Shown here: positions 1 to 11,572 of the stretch, piece by piece
How the letters are laid out: each line of letters opens with the position of its first letter
Position numbering within the stretch: position 1 is the first letter of the stretch
Assembly (NCBI GenBank): GCA_006176705.1
Contig: QRFJ01005394.1
Coordinates: forward strand, 1 to 64,000
Reading direction: 5' to 3'
Source: Cocos nucifera
Lineage: Eukaryota > Streptophyta > Magnoliopsida > Arecales > Arecaceae
Length of the DNA: 64,000 bases
Notes under the pieces: model-generated
Seen by the model: only the letters and a program-made list of their open reading frames with translations
The model's database searches: none
What the model was told of the DNA's origin: nothing
Translations under genes and position numbers: made by a program

Positions 1-60
1 AGCCCACCTTGAGAAGATGGACTTAGATTGTAGCCAATGGGCTTTAGACAAGTGGGAGAT
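1..60 (+). pseudogene. Tail of copia RNase H/polyprotein and polypurine tract (element A)
   Basis: The first bases correspond to the last residues of the family polyprotein (A-H-L-E-K-M...). A purine-rich tract (about 50-60, ACAAGTGGGAGAT) directly precedes the LTR and is the plus-strand primer site. Several single-base changes relative to Y break the reading frame. Too short to say more. Confidence 0.75.
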
Positions 61-2515
61 TGTAGATTATATGTGCCTAGAAGCCAGATTGGCTGACACT
101 TGTAATCACACTTCTAGGGGAAAATTTTATATTTGTTACTACAATTAATAATGAGTTATTATTCTATCATATGTTGGTATTTAAGTGTCCTGTAGATACA
201 TTCCTTTGGAGTTCAATAACGGTAATTGAAATTCATATTTTCAAGAGTTAAAAATTATACATGAATTTCATTATTAACATCATAAACAGCTCCCGAACCG
301 TTAGGATCATCAGAGGATGGTTGATTGATCTAAGGAAGGTTGGTGTACGATACCTTTCTCTTAGGTGATGGTCTTGAGTCTACGTGTGGAGACACGGAGT
401 GAGAGTACAGGTACTTGTTAGGAATGAGGGCATCACTGATGACACCTACGAGTTATCATAGAAGTTCTACTTCTCGTCGATGACTGGACTCGATAGTCTT
501 AGTGTTGTGTCTTGGTTCTATTTGACCTGAGAGGCATCAAGCAGTTCCACCTTGAAGTTGTTATAGTGTTGACTACACCATTACTCGATCTCTAGCCATA
601 AGAACCCTGAGATTGTATGTTGGCTATAGCATGTCATTTATAGGATACTGGGATTACGCAATCAAGGAAGAGATCTATCTACCTCGATGGATAGAGGAGT
701 CAGCCCTATTGATAATCATGAGAATGAAGGTCCCACCTTAAGGGGGCCCTCATAGACATGGGAGAGCAAAAATAGAAAGTTTTCTATATTGATTTACACA
801 TCGAACTCGAATCGAATAGATTAATTCATTATGACGAGATATTTGGGTTTTGAGAGTTCCCTTAACCCTAATCTTGATCGGGGTTCAAAGTAGAAGAACT
901 TTAATCACATAGGTGTGCTGCACCAAGAGGTTCACATTCAGCTCTTGAATGCGGTTGCCACCATTATACAGCTAGGTGTCCACTGGTGGATTTTGGGAGC
1001 AGATTAGAATGATTTGAATGATCGATCATTCTAAGCTGTTCGAATAGAAGAGTTCGTGATCCATCGAAAGGAGTTTCGATGATGTCTATGATAGAGATCA
1101 TGACTATCCCATTACCCATACAGAACTTGAACCGATAATTGGGTCACACAAATAAGGTTTAGAATCTGGTGATCATCAATTGAACTGAATCTAGTTCAAT
1201 TGATCTTGAATGAGATTAATTTAGGTTCAGGAAATCGTGCTATGCACTCGATATTGAACCTAACGTTCTTCTTTTAGCTATCATAAATAAGTTATCCTGA
1301 CTAGCCAAGGAGTTTGTGCTCAATCAGGAGCCTCAATTATGGTCTGACTGGATGTTGTCCAAGTCAGAATAGGTTGTCTATTTGTAAGACATTACCTGCC
1401 ATTTTGGTTGTTCATCCTTGCCTTTTCTTGATTTCTTTGACTTTGGTCAAGTTCTACTTTGAACTGGTCCAACGTTGACCATTCACCATTTGGACTTTTG
1501 ACCACATGTTCATGCACCGGTTGGAGCAGCTGGTTGGGGGCCTGTCCCCCTGCCGAACCGGGCAAGGAGAGGGCGTCACGCCAAGGTGGCGGGAGCCAAG
1601 TAGGAGGCGCCTAGAGTCTTGTTGGGACTAGGATCCACCTCCTTTTGGATTCCAATCAGAGTTCTAAACTAAGAATCCAATTTGACTGGGTTTAGGCACC
1701 TCTAAGAGGAATCCAGGGGTCTCTATTCCAACAATCAGAATTAATAAAATAGATCTAAAGCCAATTATCTTACATATATTTCAAGGGATGATGTGTGATT
1801 GGTGTTTTGAAAGAGGAAGAAGGAGTTGGTTATTCACATATAGAAATTGTGTGTTCTTATTTAAACTCTACAACGGACCCACTCTGCAAGGGGGGGGTCC
1901 TCAATCGCTCCCTTATTTTGGAATGCTTAGTTAGACATTGTCGCGCGGGAAGTGTCTTGCGCTAGCGTGCCCTGCTGCGTCAGCGTGACCATAGCTCTTA
2001 CTCCCCTATGACGTATCCAACGTACGCGGTAAAGGTGTTTTTGGAGCGTGTGGTGCTTGGATGCGATTTCAGATTCAGGAGAAGCGTTATCAAATAAGCA
2101 ATATAGGACTTCGTCTGCTGCAAAAAAGAAGACTGGGCAGGGATGCTTAAAGGTCTTTGAAGATCCTCCAGTATCAGATCGCAGAGGTAATTTTGGAGGC
2201 TGTAAGATAGAGAAGAAGAGGATCTCCAGATCGCACCGGTGGATACTGGTAGAGGCCAGGCGGCGTTGCGTGCTAAGATCCAGAACCTTCCGCTGTTCAA
2301 TCAGGATCATCTTACAGGGTATTAGGATTACCCAAATCAGGTAAATTTAATTTTGATAATTTATCTTATTTTATATTTATTAAATAATAAGAATCAGATC
2401 TAATAAACATAGTCAAGCATCTGATTGAGATCAGAGAAAAATTTTTTGAATATATCTCTTGAATCTATCAGATACTGAACGAACCCTTGGATTTGGGAAA
2501 TCAGGATTTCCCTCA
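61..2515 (+). repeat. 3' LTR of element A (about 2.45 kb)
   Basis: Starts TGTAGATTATATGTG, equivalent to TGTTAGATATATGTG in Y, and ends CCCTCA, equivalent to CCCTTCA. It is about 180 bp longer than Y's LTR because of scattered one- and two-base insertions. The short ORFs on both strands at 1927-2344 lie in U3/R and are chance frames, not genes. Confidence 0.85.
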
Positions 2516-3200
2516 CACACAGTACTATGTATAGGTCAGGAGAGTCTGATGCCCTTCTCCCATGATCAACAAAGGAGTTAGGTCATTTTCGCCCTTGGAA
2601 CAAGATTACATCAAGTTGGATATGATCTCGAAAGATTCAACTGACTTCAATAGCCCATTTTTTTCTTCCAATTTTTGATCTACTCTTGCTATATGACTTA
2701 ATCTCATGGTGCCATATGATATCTATCTTTGGATATCCCTAGGTCATTTGGACTTCACGTTTTTGCTCGATAGTAGAAACAGAGTACATCAATATGTAGC
2801 TATAAAGACCGTTAATAAGAAATATTTGTCATATTTTATTTTCTTCATAATGAAGATTTGCTTACAATGGCTCCTTATAAGAAAGTATCACATAGCCTTC
2901 TTGTTGCCTTAAGCATGAAACGAAGAAATCAAATTACCTGCATTAGCTGTCAGGCACATAATAACATCTTTCAAAACTAATGTCTTACACCAGATCGTTA
3001 ACTGAAGAGGGATAGTTTCCACGGCACTGTAGCAACTCTTGACTCCATTACTTGATGTCATAGGATCATGTCTCCATCTCCTCAACCTCCTGCTTCCTCA
3101 AGAATCTAGCCATAGGAGTACACAGTATGAGCACTAGAACAGATTCACACGATCCAATCTTTGATGCAGAAGAAATCGTAAGTGTTAGACTCAATAATGG
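2516..3200 (-). pseudogene. Copia protease / GAG-pre-integrase / integrase N-terminus (element B, decayed)
   Basis: On the minus strand this aligns with 18840-19507 of Y. It covers the protease segment (about 3130-3170), the 'SRNLISVSCLA' stretch and the GAG-pre-integrase domain, and ends at the H-T-D-V-C-G first catalytic Asp region of integrase, where A is inserted. No frame stays open for long. Differences from Y are dominated by one-base insertions and deletions. In a functional family member this would cleave the polyprotein and integrate cDNA. It is not functional as read. Confidence 0.75.
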
Positions 3201-4046
3201 AGCATACCTCTCAGGAAAGGACCTTCCTTCTTTCTCTTTAGGGTGGCCCAGGTAAGTAGGATAGTTCCTTCTATCCAAGGCCGTCGCTGTTGTAATGGAA
3301 ATACTTTCCTGGCATGTCTTTTTCTCTTCGGCTCTGCTCTTCTTCTTTCTCTTCACTTTTGTATTTTTTGCAGACTTCTTTTTTCTTTCCAATAGATTTC
3401 TTTGAAAGAAGTCTATTCCATAGCAAGAACTGGAGCCTGTAGACCCTTCATAGAAATCTCAATCGGTGAACCAGCTATTCATTATTCTGGCCAAGAAATT
3501 TGTGGAAGTCTTATGCATTGGTATTCATGATGGAATTGCCCATATGCATTCAGGTCAAGCGATTGAGGAATTAATATCGTTATGAGATCCAAGTCTAACT
3601 TCACACCGAGCTTCTCAAGCTCTTTCCAAGTCCTAATCATCAGACTGATCTTGGGACTGACGCCCCATCACGCGATCTAGCCTTAAAAGTCATTTCGTGA
3701 CTTGGATACTTTGGCTGCTAGCTACTCTATTCACCAAAACTTCTGCCTATAGGTGAGCCAAACATTTCGCGAGCAGTCCCAAATATCTCATGTTGGCACT
3801 GGTGGAGCTACATCAGACTCGAGCCCAACATGTCAATACTGCTATATCTTCGACTATCCATTTTTTCAGAGACGCTCTCTGATTCAATGGATGGATGACT
3901 GTAGAGGTGGCAAGCGGTCCTGGCTCATACTATGGGTTAACTTCTCGGAAACCCAAACTATTTGTAGTTCTGACCAATCTTATAATTGGTCCTACGTCAG
4001 TCTAGTGTGTCTAGGATACGTGCAATGGGTTGAGCAATATTTTCCG
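3200..4046 (-). pseudogene. Copia gag (element B, decayed)
   Basis: Minus-strand match to Y gag (18006-18840), including the N-terminal 'LDTHRLTGPNYKDWL' region near 3990-4030, the lysine-rich segment (about 3310-3400) and the zinc-knuckle position (about 3260-3305). Both leading knuckle cysteines read as Tyr (K-Y-F-H-Y against K-C-F-H-C in Y). The start codon equivalent to Y's ATG is lost. Numerous stops and indels mean no capsid protein could be made. Confidence 0.75.
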
Positions 4047-5934
4047 ATGTAGAGAGTCAAAGATTCAGTTAGATACTGTAATAATCTATGACTTGACCAA
4101 TTTATTTAGAATTTTATTTTTAACATAAATTAGCTTCCTCACATTTATTTGATCCCTATACTCGCTCTAGTAGAGATGCGAAAATCTCCTGATTTAATAT
4201 TTCTAGTGGAGTGGTACCACGGTCTACCAACTGACTCTCAGCCTCACCTTAATAGTTATTGGTGATGGTTAGCCAATGACGTGAACAACTCTTATTAAGA
4301 TTCTTCTATACATCATGGTGCACCCAAATCTGGTCTCTAATTATTGAAATCTCACCGTATTCCAATATTATCCACTCCTTAGTTAAGTCAGACATCCATC
4401 ATTTACAATAGACTGGAGTTCTATTGAGTCTCTCACCATATCGGCAAAATATTGAGCCAACTTCATCCTCCAGCCCATAGCATCCAATGGTATAGACATC
4501 GGGGGCGGATTGATCTTTCTTGGATGCAATTAAGCACTGTATCCAGTCGAGAACAATTCACCTCGGAAAGGGCCCGACATCTAACATGGTGTGAAAGACT
4601 CTCAGACCTTAATCTTTTTTAGGGAGAATTGAATATCAGTCCTCATTTAAACTAGACTTGTCTCAGTCATAAACATTTATGACTTAACTAGTGTAGCCAT
4701 GGTTAGCTCAGTTATTATGACCACCTCAATATAGAACTTGTCACAATTATGGTCCATGTTAATGAGACTCGTTGGATGGAAGCGGAATAGCCATCTAACT
4801 CGATACAAAGAACGCATTTCAGTCAGTAGCTCCAATTAAAAAATCAGTCGGTAGTGATATTGCCAAACTTACCTTAGACACCAAATTATTGAGTCTTAGA
4901 ACTAATTGGGTTAGCTATAATTCCAGACTCTAACCCTCTAAGAGCCTAAATTAGGTGCCTTGTTGATCGTGACTCGGTCTTGACCAGACTTAATCCTACT
5001 AGGCTAGTCAATATTAAGCAATTAGTTGATCCCATCTAACCCTCTTGATATCGGTTTGATCAATCGCTTAGACCTAATTGAGCTATCCCCAAAGCCAAAC
5101 CATAATGTATGAATATGCTCTAGATCTGAAAATGCTCAATTTTAGACCTAATTGATATTCCATAATCTTAATTTTGTAATTAAGTAGGGTTCATAAACAA
5201 AATATGACAAAAATCCTAGGATTTCAGGGATCTAGGGATTTTGCAGAAAAGTAAGTTTTAGATTTCTGATTAAGGGACGACACGCAGCCACCCCTACACT
5301 CATAAGAACACCCATCGAATGAAAAGAGAGGGCCTTTAAAATTTCCTTTCTTTATGATCGGACGGCCAAGAGAACGCCTTAATCAGAACATGCAATACTA
5401 CAAAACATTTTAAATCTATATCATATATCTCATATAAAATTAGATCTATCATGGCATATTTTGCATACATCTCATGTATCGATCATGCATATTTTTAGAT
5501 CTAAATTATTTCATAATAATTTAAAAAATTAGATTAAAATTGATCTAATCAAAATAAATTCTAATCTAGATATTGCAGAACTATTCTACAACTAGTCTAG
5601 ACATGCATCTATCATATCTCATATGATATTTTAAAATTAAATAATTTTTATTTATATTTTTAGATGTTATTATAACCATTATAATATCAAAAAATAGTAA
5701 ATAAATAAATCTAAAAATATTATTTAATCAAATTAAATTGGAAACATGCAAGACTATTCTATAGAACTATTCTATTTTAGAACTAGTCATGCATATTTTC
5801 TAATCTTAAATCCTAATCATTTAATTTTAATTTTTTCTAATTTCAGATCTGATCATATCTCATGTGACATCTAAAATTATTTATTTTCTAATTAAAATAA
5901 ATTTAAAATTAGATCTAAATATTTTTAGAACCTT
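4047..5934 (-). other. 5' untranslated leader of element B (about 1.9 kb)
   Basis: Non-coding, AT-rich sequence homologous to the leaders of Y, I, O and E. It carries the compound hairpin (about 5270-5400) and the region matching Y's leader direct repeat. No protein signal. Short ORFs such as 3753-4052 on the plus strand straddle gag and leader in the wrong sense and are shadows. Confidence 0.75.
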
Positions 5935-5947
5935 GGCTCTGATACCA
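5935..5947 (-). other. Primer binding site, tRNA-iMet type (element B)
   Basis: Minus-strand TGGTATCAGAGCC, complementary to the 3' end of plant initiator methionine tRNA, two bases inside the 5' LTR. This is the standard minus-strand primer site of plant Ty1/copia elements. Confidence 0.9.
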
Positions 5948-5949
5948 GT

Positions 5950-8239
5950 TGAAGGAAAAATCCTGATTTCCCGGTCCACGTTCGTTCAGATCTGATCAGA
6001 TCAAGAGATATATTTCAAAAGTTTTTTTCTTTGATTTAGATTAGATCTAAGATATTTTAGATTTGATTATTATTATTTTAAAAATTAAAATAAAATTAGA
6101 TAAATTAAATCAGATTTAATTTACCTTGATATGGGTAATCCTATTACCCGGTGATGATCCTATTTGCAGTGGAAGGTTCTGGATCTAGCCATGCAAGCGC
6201 CTGGCCTCTACCAATATCCACTTAGGTTGGATCTGGAGATCCTCTTCTTCTCTATCATGTCTCCAAAAATCATATCTGGATCTGATCTGGAGGATCTTCA
6301 AAACTCCTTTTGAAGATCAGCAGTCGTCCTTTGCAGCAGCGCAGCCTTCTAGCTTTCAGTCGCCTTTCTTGATCTAGATTGCACCAAACAAAAATCCAAA
6401 ACTCCTTTTGGACGTGGAGAGGAGAGGGAGAAGGTGGTTTGGCATGGAGGAAGAGGGGAGAGGCTGCCTTGGGCATAGGGAATTGTGATTCCTTTCAATC
6501 ACTTCCAATCCATATCTGGGTTGGGCGCAGGGTCTTATTTATAGACTGTCTGTGATCCAACTTCTCTTCTTCCCAACCAATCATAACTCTTTATAAAATT
6601 AGATCTAAATCTGATTGGTGGGAATAGAGTCCTCTGGATTCCTCCTTAGAGGGTGCCTAAGACCAGTCAAAGTTGGTTCTTAGGAGAACTCAAATTGGAA
6701 TCCAAAATGAAGATGGAGTCCCTGTCCAACAGGGACTCCTACGTGCCTCCAACTTGGGCGCACGCCCCCCTTGGCGTGCGCCCTCTTTCTTGCTAGGTTC
6801 TAGCAGGGAGACAGGCCCCCACCAGCTCTCCAATAGGTGCGTGACATGTGGTCAAAAGTTAAAGTGTCAATGGTCAACGTTTGACCAGTCAAAGGTAGAC
6901 TTTTGACCAAAGTCAAAGAACAAGAAATGACCGATGACCAAAAATGGCAGGTAATGTCTTACAAAATAAGATAACCTTTTCTAACTTGGGCAACCACCAG
7001 TCAGACTATGAAGGCCTCTGATTGAGCACAAACTTCTTTGGCTCAGACAGGACAACTTATTTATGATAGCAAAAGAAGAACGTTAGGTTCAATCGAGTGC
7101 TAGCACGATTTCTTTGAACCTAATTGAATCTCATTCAGATCAATTGAACTGAACCAGATCCATTGATGATCACCAGATTTAAACCCTTGTTTGTGTGACC
7201 CAGTTAGGTTCAGTTCTATATGGTAATGGGATATGTCATGATCTCTATCATCGACATCATCAAAACTCCTTTTGATGGATCAGAACTCTTCTGATTCAAA
7301 CAGCTAGAATGATCGATCATCTAAATCATTCTAATTACTCCCAAAATCCACCAGTGACACCTAGCAGTATATGGTGGCAACCCATCAGAGCTGAATGCGA
7401 ATCTTTTGGTGCAGCTACCTGTGTGATTAAGTTCTTCTATCTGGAGCCCCGATCAGATTAGAGTTAAGGTAAACTCATCAAACCCTAGTCTCTGTCATAT
7501 GATGTAATCATTCGATTCGAGTTCGATGTGAAAATCTAAATAGAAACTCTTTCTATTATTTCACTCAACCATGGCCATGGACTTCTAGACTTGATACTCA
7601 TGATTATCATCGGGCTGCTCCTCTATCACCGAGGTAGATAGATTCCATCTTGATGCCATCCAGTTCCTACAATGAACATGCTATAGCCAACATACACCTC
7701 AGGATTCCATATGGCTAGGAGACCGAGTAATGGTGTAGTCAAACTATAACACCCTCAAGGTGAACTGCCGATGCACCTTAGGTCAAAGAATCAGACACAC
7801 TACTGCAGCATCGAGTCAGTCATTGACGAGAAGGTAGACTCCCTAATGACTACTCGAGGTGGTCACGCTCAGTGCCCTCGTTCTCTAGCGAGTATCTATA
7901 CTCTCGCTCCAGTGTCTCCACACCGTAGACTCAAGACTCATCTACTAAAGAGAAGCGATTGTACACCAACCTTTCGGATCAATCACCATCCTCGTGATGG
8001 TCCTATGGTCGGGAGCATTTTATAAGTTAACAATGATTATTCATGTCTTAAATTTTCAACTCTTGAAAATATGAATCATCATTACCATTAACCCAAAGGA
8101 TGTATCACAGACACTAAATACACATATATGATAGAAAATAACCCATTTTATTGATATTAGTCAAAATTATAATTTTGCCCATAGAAGTGTATTATATGTG
8201 TCAGCCAATTCCTGGCTTCTAGGGCACATATATCTAACA
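5950..8239 (-). repeat. 5' LTR of element B (about 2.29 kb)
   Basis: On the minus strand it runs from TGTTAGATATATGTG (8239) to CTTCA (5950), so it has TG...CA ends. U3 has a TATA box (minus strand, 6536-6543), a pair of inverted CCAAT arms (6573-6583 and 6612-6622) and a perfect 11-bp hairpin (arms 6715-6725 and 6729-6739). Close in sequence to the LTRs of Y. ORFs at 6270-6906 and 7771-8025 are chance frames within the LTR. Confidence 0.92.
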
Positions 8240-10131
8240 AAGATACCCTAAGAAAACTAGTGATTATTATTTCTACCTTGCTGAAGAGCAAAAGGTATTC
8301 ATTAGTAATAAGACAGTCTTTTTGGAAAAAAGGTTTCTTAGGGAAGGAACAACTACCTCTAATCTTGAGCTTGGTGAAGTTCGATAGATGGAAAAACTAA
8401 CATATTCTAGTGAATCTACAGAACTGGATTTGATAAGATCAAACCCAGAGCCCATTATAAAGGCACCCTTGAGGAGATCTGGTAGAGTATCGCATCAGTC
8501 AGATAGATACTACAGTTTCTTAGTCTAGGATGGTGATCTTGTTGAACTCGATGAGAACAATAAGGATCCAATCATCTACGTGGATGCCATATAGAGATCT
8601 GACTTCGATAAGTGGCTGAAAGCCATGAAGTTTGAAATGGAGTCCATGAAGGTCAATAGTGTATGGACACTGGTTGATCCACCTGAAGGAGTAAAATCTA
8701 TTGGGTATAAATAAATTTTTAAAAAGAAAAGGAGCATAGATGAGAAGGTGGAGACCTATAAAGTCCATCTAGTTGCCAAGGGATATCATTAGCATTATGG
8801 TATTGACTATGATGAGACATTTTTTTTCGGTGGCAATGCTCAAGTCTATTTGGATTATGCTTGCGATAGCAACATACATAGACTATGAGATCTGGCAAAT
8901 GAATGTGAAGACAGCTTTGTTAAATGGAGAGCTGGATGAAGAGGTATTTATGATACAGTCTGAGGGATTCACAACCATAAATGAGTCCAAGGTATGCAAA
9001 CTTTAGAGATCCATTTATGAATTGAAGCAGGCATCTTGGAGTTGGAATATGCATTTTGATAAGGTGATCAGAATATATGGCTTCATTAAGAACGAAGAGA
9101 AACCTTGCATACACAAATGGGCTAATGATTCTATAGTCATATTTCTTGTATTGTATGTGGATGATATTCTCTTAATCAAGAATGATATTCCTGCATTATA
9201 AGGAATAAAGGTTTGGCTGTCATCTCAATTCTCCATGAAGGATTTGGAAGAAGCTTCCTACATCCTAGAGATGAAGATCTATAATCTAAAAGATTGCTTA
9301 GGTTATCTCAATCCACGTACATCGATACCATACTAAAGTGATTCAGCATGGTGAATTTTAAGAAAAGCTATCTTCTGATAGGCCATGAAATTTCTTTCTT
9401 GAAGAGGGATTGTTCGACAACTCCTCAAGAAAGAGAGAGTATGAGTAGAATTCCATATACTTCGGTGGTAGATTCTATTATCTACACCATAACGTGTATG
9501 AGATCGGATGCAGCATACTCACTAGGGCTAGTGACTAGATACCAATCTGGTTTGGGTGAGAATCACTGAAAGGTTGTAAAGACAATCCTAAAGTATTTAA
9601 AAAATACTAATTACCAGTGGCTCATCTGTGGAGATGCTGATTTGAAACTTATGAAACCTACTGATTCTAGTGTTTAGTCAAATCATGATGATAGTAAGAG
9701 TATGTCAGGTTTTGTTTTTACCATGAATGATGGAGCGATCTGTGGGAAGAGTTCCAAATAGCACATTATGGCCAATTCTGCATGTGAGGTTGAGTATATT
9801 GCAGCATCTGATGCTGCGAAGAAAGTTGTATGGTTGCATAAGTTCATCAGCGAGCTGGGAGTGGCACCCTCTTTGGATGGTCTGGTTCTGCTTTACGGTG
9901 ATAGCACTAGAGCCATAATTCAAGCGAAGGAGCCGAAAGCACATCAGTACACATCGCTACCATCTTGTATGAAAGATCGTGGAATGAGGTAACATCGACT
10001 TTCAGAAGATCGATGAAAAAGAGAATATGATCGACCCATTAACAAAGCTATCAGAATCAAAGAGTTCGACAATCACAAATGAAAGATAGATATTCGATAC
10101 TACTCTGATTGGCTTTAGTCTAAGTGAGAGT
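8240..10131 (+). pseudogene. Copia integrase C-terminus, RT and RNase H (element C, second copia family)
   Basis: Translated segments follow the copia order: an integrase C-terminal 'DYYFY' strip (8265-8290), RT fingers 'SVWTLVDPPEG' (8660), 'MNVKTALLNGELDEEVFM' (8900-8955), the catalytic Y-V-D-D box (about 9155-9170), 'SRIPYTSVVDSI' (9450), and RNase H with 'MANSACEVEYIAASDAAKKVVWLHKF' (about 9768-9845). More than ten in-frame stops and some frameshifts interrupt it. It is clearly a different copia lineage from the others here: its LTR starts TGTTGGATATTATATCC and the RNase H tail differs. The 5' portion lies on the far side of element B. Confidence 0.85.
10120..10131 (+). other. Polypurine tract of element C
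   Basis: CTAAGTGAGAGT immediately before the LTR start TGTTGGATATT, in the position and with the composition of a copia plus-strand primer. Confidence 0.7.
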
Positions 10132-11572
10132 TGTTGGATATTATATCCTAAAGCCAATCATCTAGATTATAGACGATTGAGCTATATGTAATTTTGTACT
10201 TAAATTATAAATGAATAAAATTATTATTCTAGCATTTCATCATGTTTGTGCATCTTTCTATGATGAACTCTTCTATGATGAAGTCCTTAGGACTATCTAG
10301 ACTTGACAAAGGAGGATTTGTCCTTTAGTCCTTAAACTAGATCGCCACCAAATGATACATTGTTACCTAGAATAATAATGTTTATTGAGTGAAGGTCATT
10401 GCATGCCATATGGGTTGGTTGTCCTCTTAACTAAGAAGTTTGGAGATACTGATATAAAATGCAGGTGAAATATAGGGATATATTTCATTGATCGTGATCC
10501 AACTATGGAGCTCTCTATTGTCAAGAGTTGCTCTTAAAGGATATGGGTATAGGTGTCTCTTAGATTTGAGATCACCATGATAACTTGCAAGCAACTCACT
10601 GTACTTAGGTATCGAATTATCTGAATTTCTAATTCAGTGACGAAAGGTTACTGGGTGCAAGTATGTACTTATTTAGTCAGTGCATGAGTCAAGATGGGAT
10701 TAACCCCTCCAAGTGTTGGAGTACATGCATCACTGTATTTCAATTTAGCAAAACCTCGGTCGGGATAGTCCATATGATGGATATTAAAATTTGAAATATA
10801 ATGTAGCTGACTTTTTCAGGATTGACAGTTAAACCCTAGGTTATCTTTTGAGCATTTGAATCAAGGGAATGAACTATACAATAACTATTACAAAGGTATT
10901 TTCGATGCCTCGAATTCATGTCCCACTGAGAAGAACTATGGAAGAGCTATACTCTATTGCTATGAGCTATCTGAGGTATGGGATGGGACATCCAAGTTGA
11001 GACCATATATATGCTGAGCTGAGACTCTACTTGGGTTTCATCTATCATGTGGTTCACTCTGACACCTTAATTAGTGGCCTCCTGATTTATCTGACAACTA
11101 CTCACCTATCTTAAGAAGACATGATAGCTAATGTAATTAATAGATGGGATCCTCATGTACCATGAGGTGACACTACTCATCCAGCTTATGAAGAAAAAAG
11201 AATATTTGAATCTCCGGATCTCGCGGAGCGAATATCTCATCCACAACAGCATGATTAACGACCCAAGACTTGTGGAACTGCACGTTCTTATGATGTTTCA
11301 TCTCTACAAATATCATAAATCCTGAGGATCCAGGTAAGCAAGAAATTCCTCATCGGAGTTAACTCCTCTAGCTCGGACTTATTTTATAAGTCACTTCAGC
11401 ATCTCCTGCGAGAAGCCAACTGCTCCACTTTTGAAATGCACAGTTTTCAGCAACAGTAGTAACCATATGTCATAGGATCATGGATGTTGTGATGCAACTA
11501 TTCGATCTATTCAGATATTAGGTATCGTTGCTAGATGGTCACATCGATTAGTATAAAAAATTGGTTCTTGTG
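10132..11572 (+). repeat. 3' LTR of element C, part 1 (interrupted by element O)
   Basis: Begins TGTTGGATATTATATCC directly after the polypurine tract. It breaks off at TTGTG (11568-11572), where the minus-strand element O begins, and resumes at 51478 with TTATG followed by CTACTGGCTTAGGATTCG. No protein-coding signal in these 1.4 kb. Confidence 0.75.

Larger units (their letters stand above)
1..2515 (+). mobile_element. Element A: 3' end of a Ty1/copia LTR retrotransposon (truncated by window edge)
   Basis: Only the last 60 bases of the internal region and the complete 3' LTR lie in the window. The 60 bases match the tail of the polyprotein and the polypurine tract of element Y (21913-21977). 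The element sits in the integrase region of element B, which is antisense to it: B sequence resumes at 2516, and CACAC at 2516-2520 fits the right-hand target duplication. The matching left copy is off-window. The LTR differs from its relatives by many single-base insertions, which may be read error rather than age. Confidence 0.85.
2516..8239 (-). mobile_element. Element B: 5' half of a minus-strand Ty1/copia retrotransposon
   Basis: Reading down from 8239 on the minus strand: 5' LTR (8239-5950), primer site (5947-5935), leader, gag, protease and the start of integrase. The element is then cut at 2516 by insertion of A. The rest (RT, RNase H, 3' LTR) should lie beyond A, outside the window. 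B is inserted in the older copia element C. Its right flank is AAGAT (8240-8244); the left flank is off-window, so the target duplication cannot be confirmed. Confidence 0.85.

Noticed and set aside
1927..2344. Cluster of overlapping frames on both strands (60-127 codons)
   Set aside because: All lie in the GC-richer U3/R part of A's LTR, where stops are rarer; the same region in other LTRs is not open.
7771..8025. 84-codon frame repeated at 14070-14324 and 22192-22446
   Set aside because: It is antisense sequence of the same LTR in three places, so similarity is expected; the frame starts and ends inside U3 and has no domain.
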